From the NCBI GenBank assembly GCA_003222275.1, contig QHVJ01000088.1:1-33068 (forward strand): a stretch of 33,068 bases of DNA, written 5' to 3'. Position numbers and translations under genes: made by a program. The stretch is from Acidobacteriota bacterium (GTDB taxonomy: Bacteria > Acidobacteriota > Vicinamibacteria > Fen-336). Positions 22,470-30,328 of the stretch are shown one piece after another. Numbering within the stretch: position 1 is the stretch's first letter; each line of letters opens with the position of its first letter. The notes beneath the pieces were generated by a model. It saw only the letters and a list, made by a program, of their open reading frames with translations, was not told the origin of the DNA and did not search any database.

Positions 22470-24363
22470 CCGCAAAGGCGCGCGCATCGGCGTTGGGCTC
22501 GCGCTGGTCGTCCTCGCGCTGCCGCTGGTGGCGGCGTGGGGGGGCGCCCGCGGGCCGTTCGAGGTCACGCTGAACCTCGGGCCCGGCGATGCGCCGTACG
22601 TTTCGGGCTTCACGTCCTCCTACGAGATCGACGACCGCGTGGCCACGCACTGGACCACCTACGACGCGGCGGTGGCGTTGCCGCTGACGGTCTCCGGCGG
22701 CCCGATGACGCTCTCGTACCGCTTCGCGCGCGTCTTCCCGGAGACGGCGGTCGTCGAGGTCCTCTTCGACGGCGCGGTCGTCGACCGCTTCGAGTGCCGC
22801 GGCGGCCGTTTCCTCGAGCGCACGGTGCCGCTGGGAGCGCGAGGCTCGACACCGGTGGCCGTCGCCTTTCACGCGGACTCCCACGAGCGGCAGAATCTCG
22901 GGCTGAAGCTCGACTGGGTGCGCCTGGCCGGCACCGGGCGGGTCACGGTTCGAGGGAGCGCCCGGCTCGTACCCGCTCTCGTCGTCGCGCTCCTGGTCGG
23001 TCTGCATGTGCTCGCCGGGTGGGACCTGCGCCGGGCGGCGCTCCTGGCGGCACCGTGGGCCGTCGCCGCCGCCTTCGGCCTCCTGTGCGACCCGTGGCTC
23101 GTACATCGCCTGCTTCGGGGGATGGTGCTGGCCCTCTCCCTCTTCGGCCTGGCGGGGGTGGCGATCGGCCGAATGCTCCTGGCGCGCGGGCGGGTCGCGG
23201 CGGCGGACGTGCGCGCGCTCGCCGCCCTGGCCCTCGCCACGTTCGTGCTCCGCGCCCTGGCCGTGAACCATCCCGACTTCTACTATCCCGACCTGCGCAC
23301 CCACGCTCGCCTCGTCCAGGTCCTGCGCGCGGCCGGGCTCGCGTTCTTCCGGAACCCCGCGGCCTACATCTGGGAGCACGGCGTGTGGCGGACCGAAGCC
23401 TACGGCAAGACCTACGCGTTCCCGTACACGCCGGCTTTCCACCTGCCGTTCGCGGTGATTCCATCCGGCTACGACGACCTCATCACGGCGATGAAGCTCG
23501 CCGCGGCGGTGCTGTCCACGGTGCCGATGGTGCTGGCGTGGGCGATCGCGCGCCGGCTCGGAGCGCCGGTCGTCGGTGCCGCCCTCATGGCCTTCGTCCC
23601 CACGTACGTGTCGCGGCTGAGCTTCGCATTCCTGCCCGCGCTCTTCGGGCACGCCGTCGACGTCGCGTTCCTGTTCTGGCTGGCCGGAAACCTCGAGCGG
23701 ATCCGCGAGCGCGGGACATGGGTGCGGGGCGCGCTGTTCGTGGCCGCTTGCCAGCTCGCGTACGTCTCGGGGGTGATCAACATCTCGCTCTTCGTCGCGG
23801 TCCTCGCGCTGTGCGAGGCGGGCCTGCGGCGGCCGGCGGGGGGGCGGCAAGCGGTGGCGGTGCTTGCGCTCGGCCTCGCGGGATCGCTCGTCTCCGTCCT
23901 CGTCTACTACCGGGACTTCCTGCCCATGGTGCTCGACGTCGTCTCGCACGCGGCGCGCCCGGGCGCGCTCGCCGCTTCCGTCCACCCGGTGCAGGGCTTC
24001 CTCACCGTGGCCTACGCCCGCACCCGGGACTTCTTCGACGGCATCTATCCGGTGCTCGCGGCCGCGGGCCTGGTGGTCCTGTTCCGCCGCGGCCGCGGCG
24101 CGAGCCTGCTCGCCGCCTGGCTCCTGAGCTACCTGCTGCTGCTCCTGGGACGGGCGAGGGTGCCCGACGTCTTCCTGCACGGGCACGAGACGCTGTTCGT
24201 CACCCCGCTCGTCTGCCTCGCCGCCGGCCAGGCGCTCGCCACCCTCGCCTCGCACGGCCGTGCCGCTCGCGCGGCCGCCCTCGTCCTCGGGGGCTCGCTC
24301 GCCCTCCAGGGCCTCGCCTGGCAGTGGCACGCGCTCGCCGACCAGCTCGGCAACGCGCGCTGA
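22462..24363 (+). CDS. GT-C-like multi-pass membrane glycosyltransferase
   Basis: The 633-aa protein has one N-terminal membrane segment, a periplasmic beta-rich domain (about 30-165), and then about ten membrane helices. The acidic pair in HPDFYYPDLRTHARL, in the first large loop after a helix, matches the place of the catalytic acidic motif in GT-C enzymes, which use polyprenyl-phosphate sugars outside the cytoplasmic membrane. The beta domain at the N-terminus is an uncommon addition. Start TTG 22462 overlaps the flavoprotein stop by eight bases; no better start exists in frame. It ends the operon. Specificity is unknown, and assignment to GT-C is by topology and motif only. Confidence 0.75.
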   Translation: MTDRKGARIGVGLALVVLALPLVAAWGGARGPFEVTLNLGPGDAPYVSGFTSSYEIDDRVATHWTTYDAAVALPLTVSGGPMTLSYRFARVFPETAVVEVLFDGAVVDRFECRGGRFLERTVPLGARGSTPVAVAFHADSHERQNLGLKLDWVRLAGTGRVTVRGSARLVPALVVALLVGLHVLAGWDLRRAALLAAPWAVAAAFGLLCDPWLVHRLLRGMVLALSLFGLAGVAIGRMLLARGRVAAADVRALAALALATFVLRALAVNHPDFYYPDLRTHARLVQVLRAAGLAFFRNPAAYIWEHGVWRTEAYGKTYAFPYTPAFHLPFAVIPSGYDDLITAMKLAAAVLSTVPMVLAWAIARRLGAPVVGAALMAFVPTYVSRLSFAFLPALFGHAVDVAFLFWLAGNLERIRERGTWVRGALFVAACQLAYVSGVINISLFVAVLALCEAGLRRPAGGRQAVAVLALGLAGSLVSVLVYYRDFLPMVLDVVSHAARPGALAASVHPVQGFLTVAYARTRDFFDGIYPVLAAAGLVVLFRRGRGASLLAAWLLSYLLLLLGRARVPDVFLHGHETLFVTPLVCLAAGQALATLASHGRAARAAALVLGGSLALQGLAWQWHALADQLGNAR

Positions 24364-24375
24364 GCGCGCCGCGCC

Positions 24376-24405
24376 TTAACGCTCCCGGGGAGAATCTGCT
24401 ACACT
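24376..24405 (+). promoter_or_regulatory. Candidate sigma70-like promoter of the cNMP/FHA gene
   Basis: TTAACG (24376-24381) and TACACT (24400-24405) are 18 bases apart; the predicted start is near 24412, a dozen bases before ATG 24424. The leader would be very short and no clear ribosome-binding site is seen. This is a motif match only. Confidence 0.4.
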
Positions 24406-24423
24406 CGCCCGAAATTTCCACCC

Positions 24424-25218
24424 ATGGCCGCTGACAAGAATCCCTTTGCCAAGTTCCTCACGCACTTCGAGAAGGGGCACGTCCTCTTTCACGAAGGAGA
24501 CTCGGGCGAGGACATGTTCATCATCCAGTCCGGCAAGGTGGCCATCAAGAAGAGGGTGAAGGACGGGGGCGACGCGACCCTCGCCGTCCTGGAGAAGGGC
24601 GACTTCTTCGGGGAGATGGCGCTGCTCGAGCGCCTGCCCCGCTCGGCGACCGCGGAGGTGATCGAGGAGGGCGACCTCATCGTGATCGGCGGCGACACGC
24701 TGGGGGACATGATCAAGACGAACCCCGAGATCGCCGTGCGCATGCTGCGCAAGCAGTCCATCCGGCTCCGCGAGACGAACAAGCAGCTCGAGCAGGCCCT
24801 GAAGGGAATGCCCGCCTCCGCCCAACCGCCCAAGGAGGCGCCGCCCGCCGCGCCCTCCACCGCGGGGACGCTGCAGGCGGAGGCGAAGGCCTACTTCATC
24901 TCGATCTCGACGGGCAACGTGTTCCCGGTCTTCAGCAACGAGGCCCTCCTCGGCCGCTTCGACTCCGTCACCGGCATGCGGCCCGAGGTCGACCTGACCA
25001 ACGAGGACCAGAGCCGCAACATCTCCCGCCGCCACGCCCGGCTCGTGATCAAGGACGGGGCGTTCTTCATCGCGGAGGAGATCGGGACGATGAACGGGAC
25101 GTTCCTCAACGGGAAGAAGCTGTCCAACGGGGTGCTCACCCCGATCAAGGACGGCGACGAGTTGATACTTTGTCGCCTGGCCCTCAGCTTCAAATCGCCC
25201 GCGAGCATGAATCGCTAG
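24424..25218 (+). CDS. Cyclic-nucleotide-binding / FHA two-domain signalling protein
   Basis: The 264-aa protein joins a CRP-like cNMP domain (about 14-118; FEKGHVLFHEGDSGEDMFIIQSGKV, LEKGDFFGEMALLERLPRSATAE, which resembles the phosphate-binding cassette) through a proline/alanine linker to an FHA domain (about 158-258; LLGRFD, NISRRHARLVI, EIGTMNGTFLNG). FHA domains bind phosphothreonine, so it could link a cyclic nucleotide to Ser/Thr phosphorylation. There is no DNA-binding domain. The stop TAG shares the palindrome CTAG with the stop of the convergent AAA gene. The facing pseudokinase-propeller gene makes a common phospho-signalling module plausible. Confidence 0.92.
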   Translation: MAADKNPFAKFLTHFEKGHVLFHEGDSGEDMFIIQSGKVAIKKRVKDGGDATLAVLEKGDFFGEMALLERLPRSATAEVIEEGDLIVIGGDTLGDMIKTNPEIAVRMLRKQSIRLRETNKQLEQALKGMPASAQPPKEAPPAAPSTAGTLQAEAKAYFISISTGNVFPVFSNEALLGRFDSVTGMRPEVDLTNEDQSRNISRRHARLVIKDGAFFIAEEIGTMNGTFLNGKKLSNGVLTPIKDGDELILCRLALSFKSPASMNR

Positions 25219-26861
25219 CCCATTCGGCCTTCGATCTCTTTCCTGATGGCGTCGGCGTTGGGGGGCAGTAGCCTCTTGTTCCGGCACTCGTCTAGGGCGA
25301 TCAGGGTCATGCGGTCGATCGTGCGCTGGTCGCGGGCGGTGGGGATGAGGTCGTCGATCGCCGCGCTCAGGTGGGTCTCGGTCATCGCCGGCGCGCCGCC
25401 CTGCAGCGCGAAGCGCCACGCCGTCGTCACCGCCAGCTCGATGTCGCTGCCCGTGTAGCCCGCGGTGCGCCGGGCGAACGGCGTGAAGTCGGTGATCGCG
25501 GTCGGAAGACCGTGCTTCCTGACCGTCACCTGGAAGATCTGGCGCCGCGCTTCCTCGTCCGGCATCAGGATCGGGATCTTGATGTCGGTCCGGCCCGAGC
25601 GGCGCATCGCGGCGTCGATGAGGTCGACCCGGTTCGTGATGTCGATGCGCAGCACGCGCCCCCTGAGCGAGCTGTCCCCCCAGAAGCTGAAGGCGGAGGC
25701 CCGCATCCGCTCCGTCACTCCGGAGTCGCCCGAGCCCTGGTCGCGGCTGCTGCCTTCGGCCTGGTCGGACTCGTCGACCATCACCACGACCGGAGCCAGG
25801 GCGCGGATGGCGGCGAAGGCCTTCTCCTGGTTGCGCTCCGACTGGCCGACGTACATCTGCCTCAGCGGGCGGAAGCGCACGCAGAGCATGCCGCACTCGC
25901 GCGCGAAGCACTCGGCGAGGTAGCTCTTGCCCGTGCCCGGCGGGCCCATGAGGATGATCCCCATCGGCGCGGCCGCGAACTGGCCGCGGCGCATCAGCTC
26001 CGCCACCTCCTTCAACTCGCGGGTCGCGTGCTCGAGGCCGCCGACGGCGGAGAGATCGTGCTTCGGCTGCAGGATCTCCAGCACGTCGCCGTACTCCTCG
26101 CGCAACAGGTCCACCTTGCGCTGCACGATGGCGGTCCGGCCGAGCGGCGCTCCGGCGCCGCGGGAGCGCTGGACGATGTCCTCCATCTGGACGAGCGCGA
26201 GCCCGCCCGTCTCCAATGCCAGCTCTTCGGGCGAAAGCTCCCAGGCCATCTCCGGCGACTCCGCGCGCAGATGACGCGCGAACTCCGCGCGCGCGTCGAG
26301 ATCGGGGCGCGGGATCGCCACCACCTCCGCGCCCGACGCCCCCGCGTAGACCTCGTCGGACACGTCTTGCGCGGACGGCGCGATGAGGATGACGAGAGGG
26401 CGGCGCGCGGCGATCCGCGGGTCGGAGGCCCAACGGGCGAGGGTGGTGACGTTCTGCCGCTCGGCGCTGCCGGTCGCGCCCGCCGGAGCGAGGGCGTGAG
26501 CGTAGTCGACCACCACCGCCACCGAGCCCGGCGGGCAGCGCTTGGTGGTGAGGAGGGCGTCGAGGACGACGAGGGCGCGCGCCGGATCGGCGGGAAGGAG
26601 GCCCTTGAGGCCGAGCGCCTTCCGCAAGGCCTTCTCGTGCTGCGGGTCGGGGAAGGCGAGGCCGGAGGACACGTCGTAGGTGACGACGATGTCGCGGCGC
26701 CGCGTGAGGCGCTTCAGGCCCTCGACCAGAGGCACCCACGCCTCCCCGAAGGGATGGAGGTCGCGCACGTTGCCGTGGAGCAGGAAGAGGTGGCTCGCGC
26801 CCGCGTGATAGCGCTCGAGCACGCCGGCCGCCAGCCAGGACGGGACCTGCAGCCACCTCAT
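25215..26861 (-). CDS. Ycf46-like AAA ATPase
   Basis: The 548-aa protein has an N-terminal half (about 15-230) that looks like a degenerate P-loop module without Walker A (HLFLLHGNVRDL, VVTYDVSSGL, SVAVVVDYAHAL, PLVILIAPS), the layout of Ycf46-type ATPases. An active AAA domain follows: Walker A GPPGTGKS (306-313), pore-like MYVGQSERNQ, Walker B VVVMVDES (358-365), sensor-1 in ITN (410) and RRSGRTD as arginine-finger region. A C-terminal lid (TGSDIELAVTTAW) completes it. It probably remodels a protein partner; the target is unknown. ATG 26861 overlaps the stop of the pseudokinase-propeller gene (ATGA), so the two should be made together. Confidence 0.9.
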   Translation of the reverse strand: MRWLQVPSWLAAGVLERYHAGASHLFLLHGNVRDLHPFGEAWVPLVEGLKRLTRRRDIVVTYDVSSGLAFPDPQHEKALRKALGLKGLLPADPARALVVLDALLTTKRCPPGSVAVVVDYAHALAPAGATGSAERQNVTTLARWASDPRIAARRPLVILIAPSAQDVSDEVYAGASGAEVVAIPRPDLDARAEFARHLRAESPEMAWELSPEELALETGGLALVQMEDIVQRSRGAGAPLGRTAIVQRKVDLLREEYGDVLEILQPKHDLSAVGGLEHATRELKEVAELMRRGQFAAAPMGIILMGPPGTGKSYLAECFARECGMLCVRFRPLRQMYVGQSERNQEKAFAAIRALAPVVVMVDESDQAEGSSRDQGSGDSGVTERMRASAFSFWGDSSLRGRVLRIDITNRVDLIDAAMRRSGRTDIKIPILMPDEEARRQIFQVTVRKHGLPTAITDFTPFARRTAGYTGSDIELAVTTAWRFALQGGAPAMTETHLSAAIDDLIPTARDQRTIDRMTLIALDECRNKRLLPPNADAIRKEIEGRMG

Positions 26862-28369
26862 GGCGTCAGCCGGAGGCCATGCAGGCCTTCCGCGCTCCCC
26901 ACGGCTACCGCGTCTCCGTCCAATGCCGGCGAGGACTGCACGCCCTGGCTCGAGAGCGATACCTGGTGGAGGACGCGGCCCTCGGCGTCCAGCAGATAGA
27001 GCGTCCCGTCGGTGGACGCGACGAGGAAGCGCTCACCGGCGGCGACGGGGGAGCCGATGACGGGCCCGCGCGTCTGGACCTGGAAGCGCGGCGCCCCCGT
27101 CCGGCCGTCCAGGCCGTGGACGTGGCCCTCGTGGCACCCCACGACACACAGGCCGCCGGCCAGGCAAGGCGAGGAATACACGGCATGGCCCAGATCCGCC
27201 GTCCAGGCCCGCGTCCCGTCCTTCACGCGGAGCGCCACGAGCCGGCCCTCGAAATCGGCCGCGATCGCAACGTCCTCGGCTACCGCGAGCGTGGCCCGCA
27301 CCTTGGCGCCCAGCCGCTCGGCCCAAGACACGGTGCCCTTGGCCGCATCGAGGGCGTACACGGACCCGTCGTCGCTGCCCACCAGGATCGTGTCGCCCGC
27401 CAGCGCGGGGGACGAGAAGACGGGCCCCGTCTTGCGCATCCACAGGAGCTTGCCCTTGGCCGCGTCGAGGGACGCCACGCCTCCGGCTCCCTTGTCATCC
27501 ACGGTCCCCACGAACACGCGGTCCTGCCATGGCAACGGCGACGAGCGGACGAGCCGGCCCAGCCTCACCCGATACCGCTCCGTGCCGTCGACGACGTCCA
27601 CCCCCACCACCTCGCCGTCGTCCGTTCCGACGTGAAGAACCCGGTCGGACAGGGCCGGGGAAGACTCCACTGCGGAGGCGAGCCTCATCTCGTGCACGCG
27701 CCGGCCGCTCGCGCGATCGAGGAACACGAGGCGGCCGTCCGCGGTGGGCGCAATCGCGAGGGAAGAGGTGAGGATCGGCGACGCCGTGACCGCGCCGACG
27801 CGCGATTCCCAAGCCACCAAAAGCGAAGCCACCGGGGCGGTCGCCGGCCGCGCTCCCCGGCGCGAGGCATCGCCGCGGAACATCGGCCAGGGAGGCGCTC
27901 CCGTGGGGACCGGCGCCACCGCCGCCTCGAGGCTGGACGCGGCCTGGCTTGCGCTGGCGAAGCGGTCGCCCGTGCGCGGTGCGGAAAGTGCGATGAGCGC
28001 GGCCTGGCGGGCGAGCGTCGAAAGCGCGCCCGCCGGAGGCCCGTCGAGGCGCCACGACACGTCGGGCCGCTCGCCGGTGGCCATGAAATACAGGACGCCG
28101 CCGAGGCGGAAGAGGTCCTCCGCGGCGTCGGGGGCGGGGGTTTCGGAGGCCGCGCCGTCGAGGCGCGGATGGCCGTCGACGATCACGACCGTGGCCGGAT
28201 CGAGGTCGGGATGACGCGGCGGCGACTCGGCGTGCGCGCGGGCCAGCTCGCGGGCCAGCTCCGCGGCGAGCGTCACCGCACGCTCCTCCGGCAGGCGCGC
28301 GCTGAAGTTCCGCGTGGCGCGCCGGAGGTGGTCCTCGAGAGTTTCCGGCGCTCCAACGGCGTTTCCCAC
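26858..28369 (-). CDS. Half-pseudokinase fused to PQQ-type beta-propeller
   Basis: Residues 160-503 form a PQQ/WD-like propeller with some seven to eight blades (recurring SSPAL, VYALDAAKGTVSW, GRLVALRVKDGTRAW, HVHGLDGRTG). Residues 1-150 resemble only the C-lobe of a Ser/Thr kinase: H53-P-D-L-D-P in place of HRDLKP, then VVIVDGHPRLDGAA in the place of the activation segment start, and DLFRLGGVLYFMATGERP as helix F. The glycine loop, the ATP-binding lysine and the whole N-lobe are missing, and the catalytic Asn is Thr60, so it cannot be a working kinase. Start GTG 28369 leaves no room for an N-lobe, since non-coding DNA precedes it. It could be a binding platform for the AAA partner or for the FHA protein. 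Confidence 0.85.
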   Translation of the reverse strand: MGNAVGAPETLEDHLRRATRNFSARLPEERAVTLAAELARELARAHAESPPRHPDLDPATVVIVDGHPRLDGAASETPAPDAAEDLFRLGGVLYFMATGERPDVSWRLDGPPAGALSTLARQAALIALSAPRTGDRFASASQAASSLEAAVAPVPTGAPPWPMFRGDASRRGARPATAPVASLLVAWESRVGAVTASPILTSSLAIAPTADGRLVFLDRASGRRVHEMRLASAVESSPALSDRVLHVGTDDGEVVGVDVVDGTERYRVRLGRLVRSSPLPWQDRVFVGTVDDKGAGGVASLDAAKGKLLWMRKTGPVFSSPALAGDTILVGSDDGSVYALDAAKGTVSWAERLGAKVRATLAVAEDVAIAADFEGRLVALRVKDGTRAWTADLGHAVYSSPCLAGGLCVVGCHEGHVHGLDGRTGAPRFQVQTRGPVIGSPVAAGERFLVASTDGTLYLLDAEGRVLHQVSLSSQGVQSSPALDGDAVAVGSAEGLHGLRLTP

Positions 28370-28387
28370 GGTTGCGGCGGGATTATA

Positions 28388-29266
28388 TCAATCGGGCGCG
28401 GGGCGCCCGTCGCGGACGGCTTCGGCGAGGCTCCGCGGCTCCCAGCCGAGCTCGCGCCGCGCGCGGCCCGAGTCGAGCGACGTGTCGGCCGGACGCCGGG
28501 CCTCCTGGGGCATCTCGGCGACGGTCACGGGGACGATGCCGGCGTCGCTCGAGCCCAACACCGTGGCGACGCGCAGGCCCAGCTCGTATCGACTCAGTCG
28601 CTCGGGCCCGCCGAGATGGAAACGGCCGGAGACGGGGCGTTCCAGCGCGCGCGACGCCGCGTCGGCCACGCTGGCGGAGTCGACCGGCGTCCGGACCTGG
28701 TCGGTGTACAGACGCAACGGACGCCGCGCCCGGAGGGCCCAGGCGATGGACTCGGTGCACGTGCCCTTCGCGCCGTGGCCGCGGCCGGCGACGAGCGCCA
28801 CTCGCAGGACCGCCGCATCGGGTGCCTCCGCGACCACGGCCTCTTCGCCGGCCAGCTTCGTACGCCCGTAAACCAGCAGGGGGCCCGGCGGATCCTCTTC
28901 ACGCACGAACGGGTGATCGCCCGCGAAGACCAGATCGGTCGAGAGCGATACCAGGCGCAGGCCGCGCGTGCGGCAGGCGCGGGCCAGCCCTGCCGTCGCT
29001 TCCACGTTCAGCCGCTCGGCCGGCTCGGGCTCGCGCTCACAGCGATCGGGGTTGCTCTGCGCCGCGCAATGGACGACCGCGTGAGGGCGGGCGCGCTCGA
29101 GGGCGGAGGCCAGCGAGGCGGGATCGAGCAGGTCGAGATCGACCGCCGCCACTCCGGGCGGAGGGGAGGCGGTGTGACGCGCGGCCACGACGTCGAAGCG
29201 GGAGGACAGCAGCGCCGCCACCCGTCCGCCCAGGAGCCCGGCCGCGCCTGTGACCAGGACGATCAT
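28388..29266 (-). CDS. RfbD-like dTDP-4-dehydrorhamnose reductase / NAD-dependent epimerase
   Basis: The 292-aa extended SDR has the nucleotide motif VLVTGAAGLLG (3-13), HCAAQSNPDRCE, S/TD in STDLVFAGD, the catalytic YGRTK, and TPVDSASVADAA, as in RfbD-type dTDP-4-dehydrorhamnose reductases. Those make dTDP-L-rhamnose for surface glycans with NAD(P)H. The other rhamnose genes (rfbA, B, C) are not in the window, so another sugar or a polyketide-like substrate remains possible. Start ATG 29266 directly precedes the glycine motif; no ribosome-binding site is visible. A copy of the interspersed repeat lies just upstream. Confidence 0.82.
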   Translation of the reverse strand: MIVLVTGAAGLLGGRVAALLSSRFDVVAARHTASPPPGVAAVDLDLLDPASLASALERARPHAVVHCAAQSNPDRCEREPEPAERLNVEATAGLARACRTRGLRLVSLSTDLVFAGDHPFVREEDPPGPLLVYGRTKLAGEEAVVAEAPDAAVLRVALVAGRGHGAKGTCTESIAWALRARRPLRLYTDQVRTPVDSASVADAASRALERPVSGRFHLGGPERLSRYELGLRVATVLGSSDAGIVPVTVAEMPQEARRPADTSLDSGRARRELGWEPRSLAEAVRDGRPAPD

Positions 29267-29275
29267 TTGGAAGTT

Positions 29276-29364
29276 CGGGGGGGTACGAGTGTGTGCGAGC
29301 ACCCCCCCGCGCGCATTCGCGCTCCCCCCCCTGACGCTCGCTCGGGAGTGAATCCCTCGCTCGC
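29276..29364 (+). repeat. Interspersed two-hairpin repeat, copy 4
   Basis: Hairpin A is G7 (29277-29283) to C7 (29302-29308), with TAC facing GCA as in copy 2. The linker ACCCCCCCGCGCGCATTCGCG nearly equals that of copy 1. Hairpin B is GGG-AGTGAAT-CCC (29344-29356): both sides of the stem differ from copies 1 and 2, yet pairing is kept. It sits between two minus-strand genes and antisense to them. Confidence 0.8.
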
Positions 29365-29374
29365 TGCCTGTTGC

Positions 29375-30133
29375 CTAGTCATTCATGACCGCTCCGCCGT
29401 TCACGCAAAGGACCTCGCCATAAATAAAGGATGCGAGGTCGGAGGCGAGGAAGGCCACCGGACCGGCAATCTCCTCCGGCTTAGCGGGGCGGCCCAGCGG
29501 GATGGGGCGCAGCGCCTGCTCGCGCAGCCGCGGGTCCTCGAAGACGTGGCGAGTCATGTCGGTCAGGACCCAGCCGGGAGAAACGGTATTGACGCGGATA
29601 CCGTGGGGCGCCAGCTCGGAGGCGAGCGACCGCGTGAAGGCGAGGAGCGCGCCCTTGGAGGCGGCGTAGTGCGAGTAGTTTGCCTCGCCCCTCTGGCCGG
29701 CCGTGGAGGCGATGGTGATGATGACGCCCGAGCGGCGGGGAATCATGACCCGCGCGGCGTGGTGGCACACGGCGTAGGCGCCGCCAAGGTTGACCTGCAG
29801 CGTCTCGTTCCACTGCTCGGGGGTCATGGACTCGATGGGCGCCCGCTTCCAGATCCCGTGGCTCACCACCACCACGTCGAGGGCGCCGAAGCGGGCCACG
29901 GTCTCGTCGACGAGACGGCCGGCCTCGTCGGGGCGGGACACGTCGGCGCGGGTCGCGAAGGCCTCGCCTCCGGCGCGCTCCACCTCGGCCACCGCCTCCA
30001 GCGCCGCGGCCTCGTCGCGGACGTAGTTCACGGCCACGCGGGCGCCGAGCAGGCCGAAGTGGCCGCATATGGCCCGTCCGATGCCGCGGCTGCCGCCCGT
30101 GACGAGCGCCGCCTTGCCCTCGAGCGTCAACAC
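29375..30133 (-). CDS. Classical SDR oxidoreductase (FabG-like)
   Basis: This is a 252-aa protein with every motif of classical SDRs: TGGSRGIG (12-19), a D in RADVSRPDE, NLGGAY near 115, the catalytic Ser in IASTAGQRG, YAASK as the YxxxK pair, and SPGWVLTDM. It most resembles 3-oxoacyl-ACP reductases or glucose/ribitol-type dehydrogenases; substrate class cannot be fixed. The start is GTG (complement of 30131-30133) followed by TTG ACG. It is oriented with the RfbD-like gene but separated from it by a repeat, so co-transcription is uncertain. Unlike the SDR at 1437, its active site is intact. Confidence 0.9.
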   Translation of the reverse strand: MLTLEGKAALVTGGSRGIGRAICGHFGLLGARVAVNYVRDEAAALEAVAEVERAGGEAFATRADVSRPDEAGRLVDETVARFGALDVVVVSHGIWKRAPIESMTPEQWNETLQVNLGGAYAVCHHAARVMIPRRSGVIITIASTAGQRGEANYSHYAASKGALLAFTRSLASELAPHGIRVNTVSPGWVLTDMTRHVFEDPRLREQALRPIPLGRPAKPEEIAGPVAFLASDLASFIYGEVLCVNGGAVMND

Positions 30134-30173
30134 GCGGCGACGCTATCCCGCGGCGCCACCGCCGTCAAACCAA

Positions 30174-30307
30174 TTGCCTCTCAACGCGGAGGACGCAGAG
30201 GGAACGGAGAGGACGCGAAGAAGGAGATGTGGTGGCTGAATTTCATTCCTTCTCCGGGTTCTCGAGCATCGTTTGCCACTCTCCGCGACCTCCGCGTTAA
30301 GAGGCAA
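30174..30307. mobile_element. MITE-like element with 19-bp terminal inverted repeats
   Basis: TTGCCTCTCAACGCGGAGG (30174-30192) is repeated in reverse complement at 30289-30307 with one mismatch in 19. Weaker inverted similarity continues inward (ACGCAGAGG against CTCTCCGCGA). The 134-bp unit has no ORF and fills the gap between divergent genes. The GCGGAGGACGCAGAG-type ends resemble short interspersed elements that I have seen in several phyla; that likeness is from memory and unverified. No obvious target-site duplication is seen. Confidence 0.6.
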
Positions 30308-30328
30308 CGCGAGTAGAATGCCGTTGCG

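Noticed and set aside
26879-30316. A 1145-codon open frame on the plus strand
   Set aside because: It runs antisense through the propeller, RfbD-like and SDR genes and the MITE-like element. Its product is an arginine/histidine/glycine-rich low-complexity string, an effect of high GC content.
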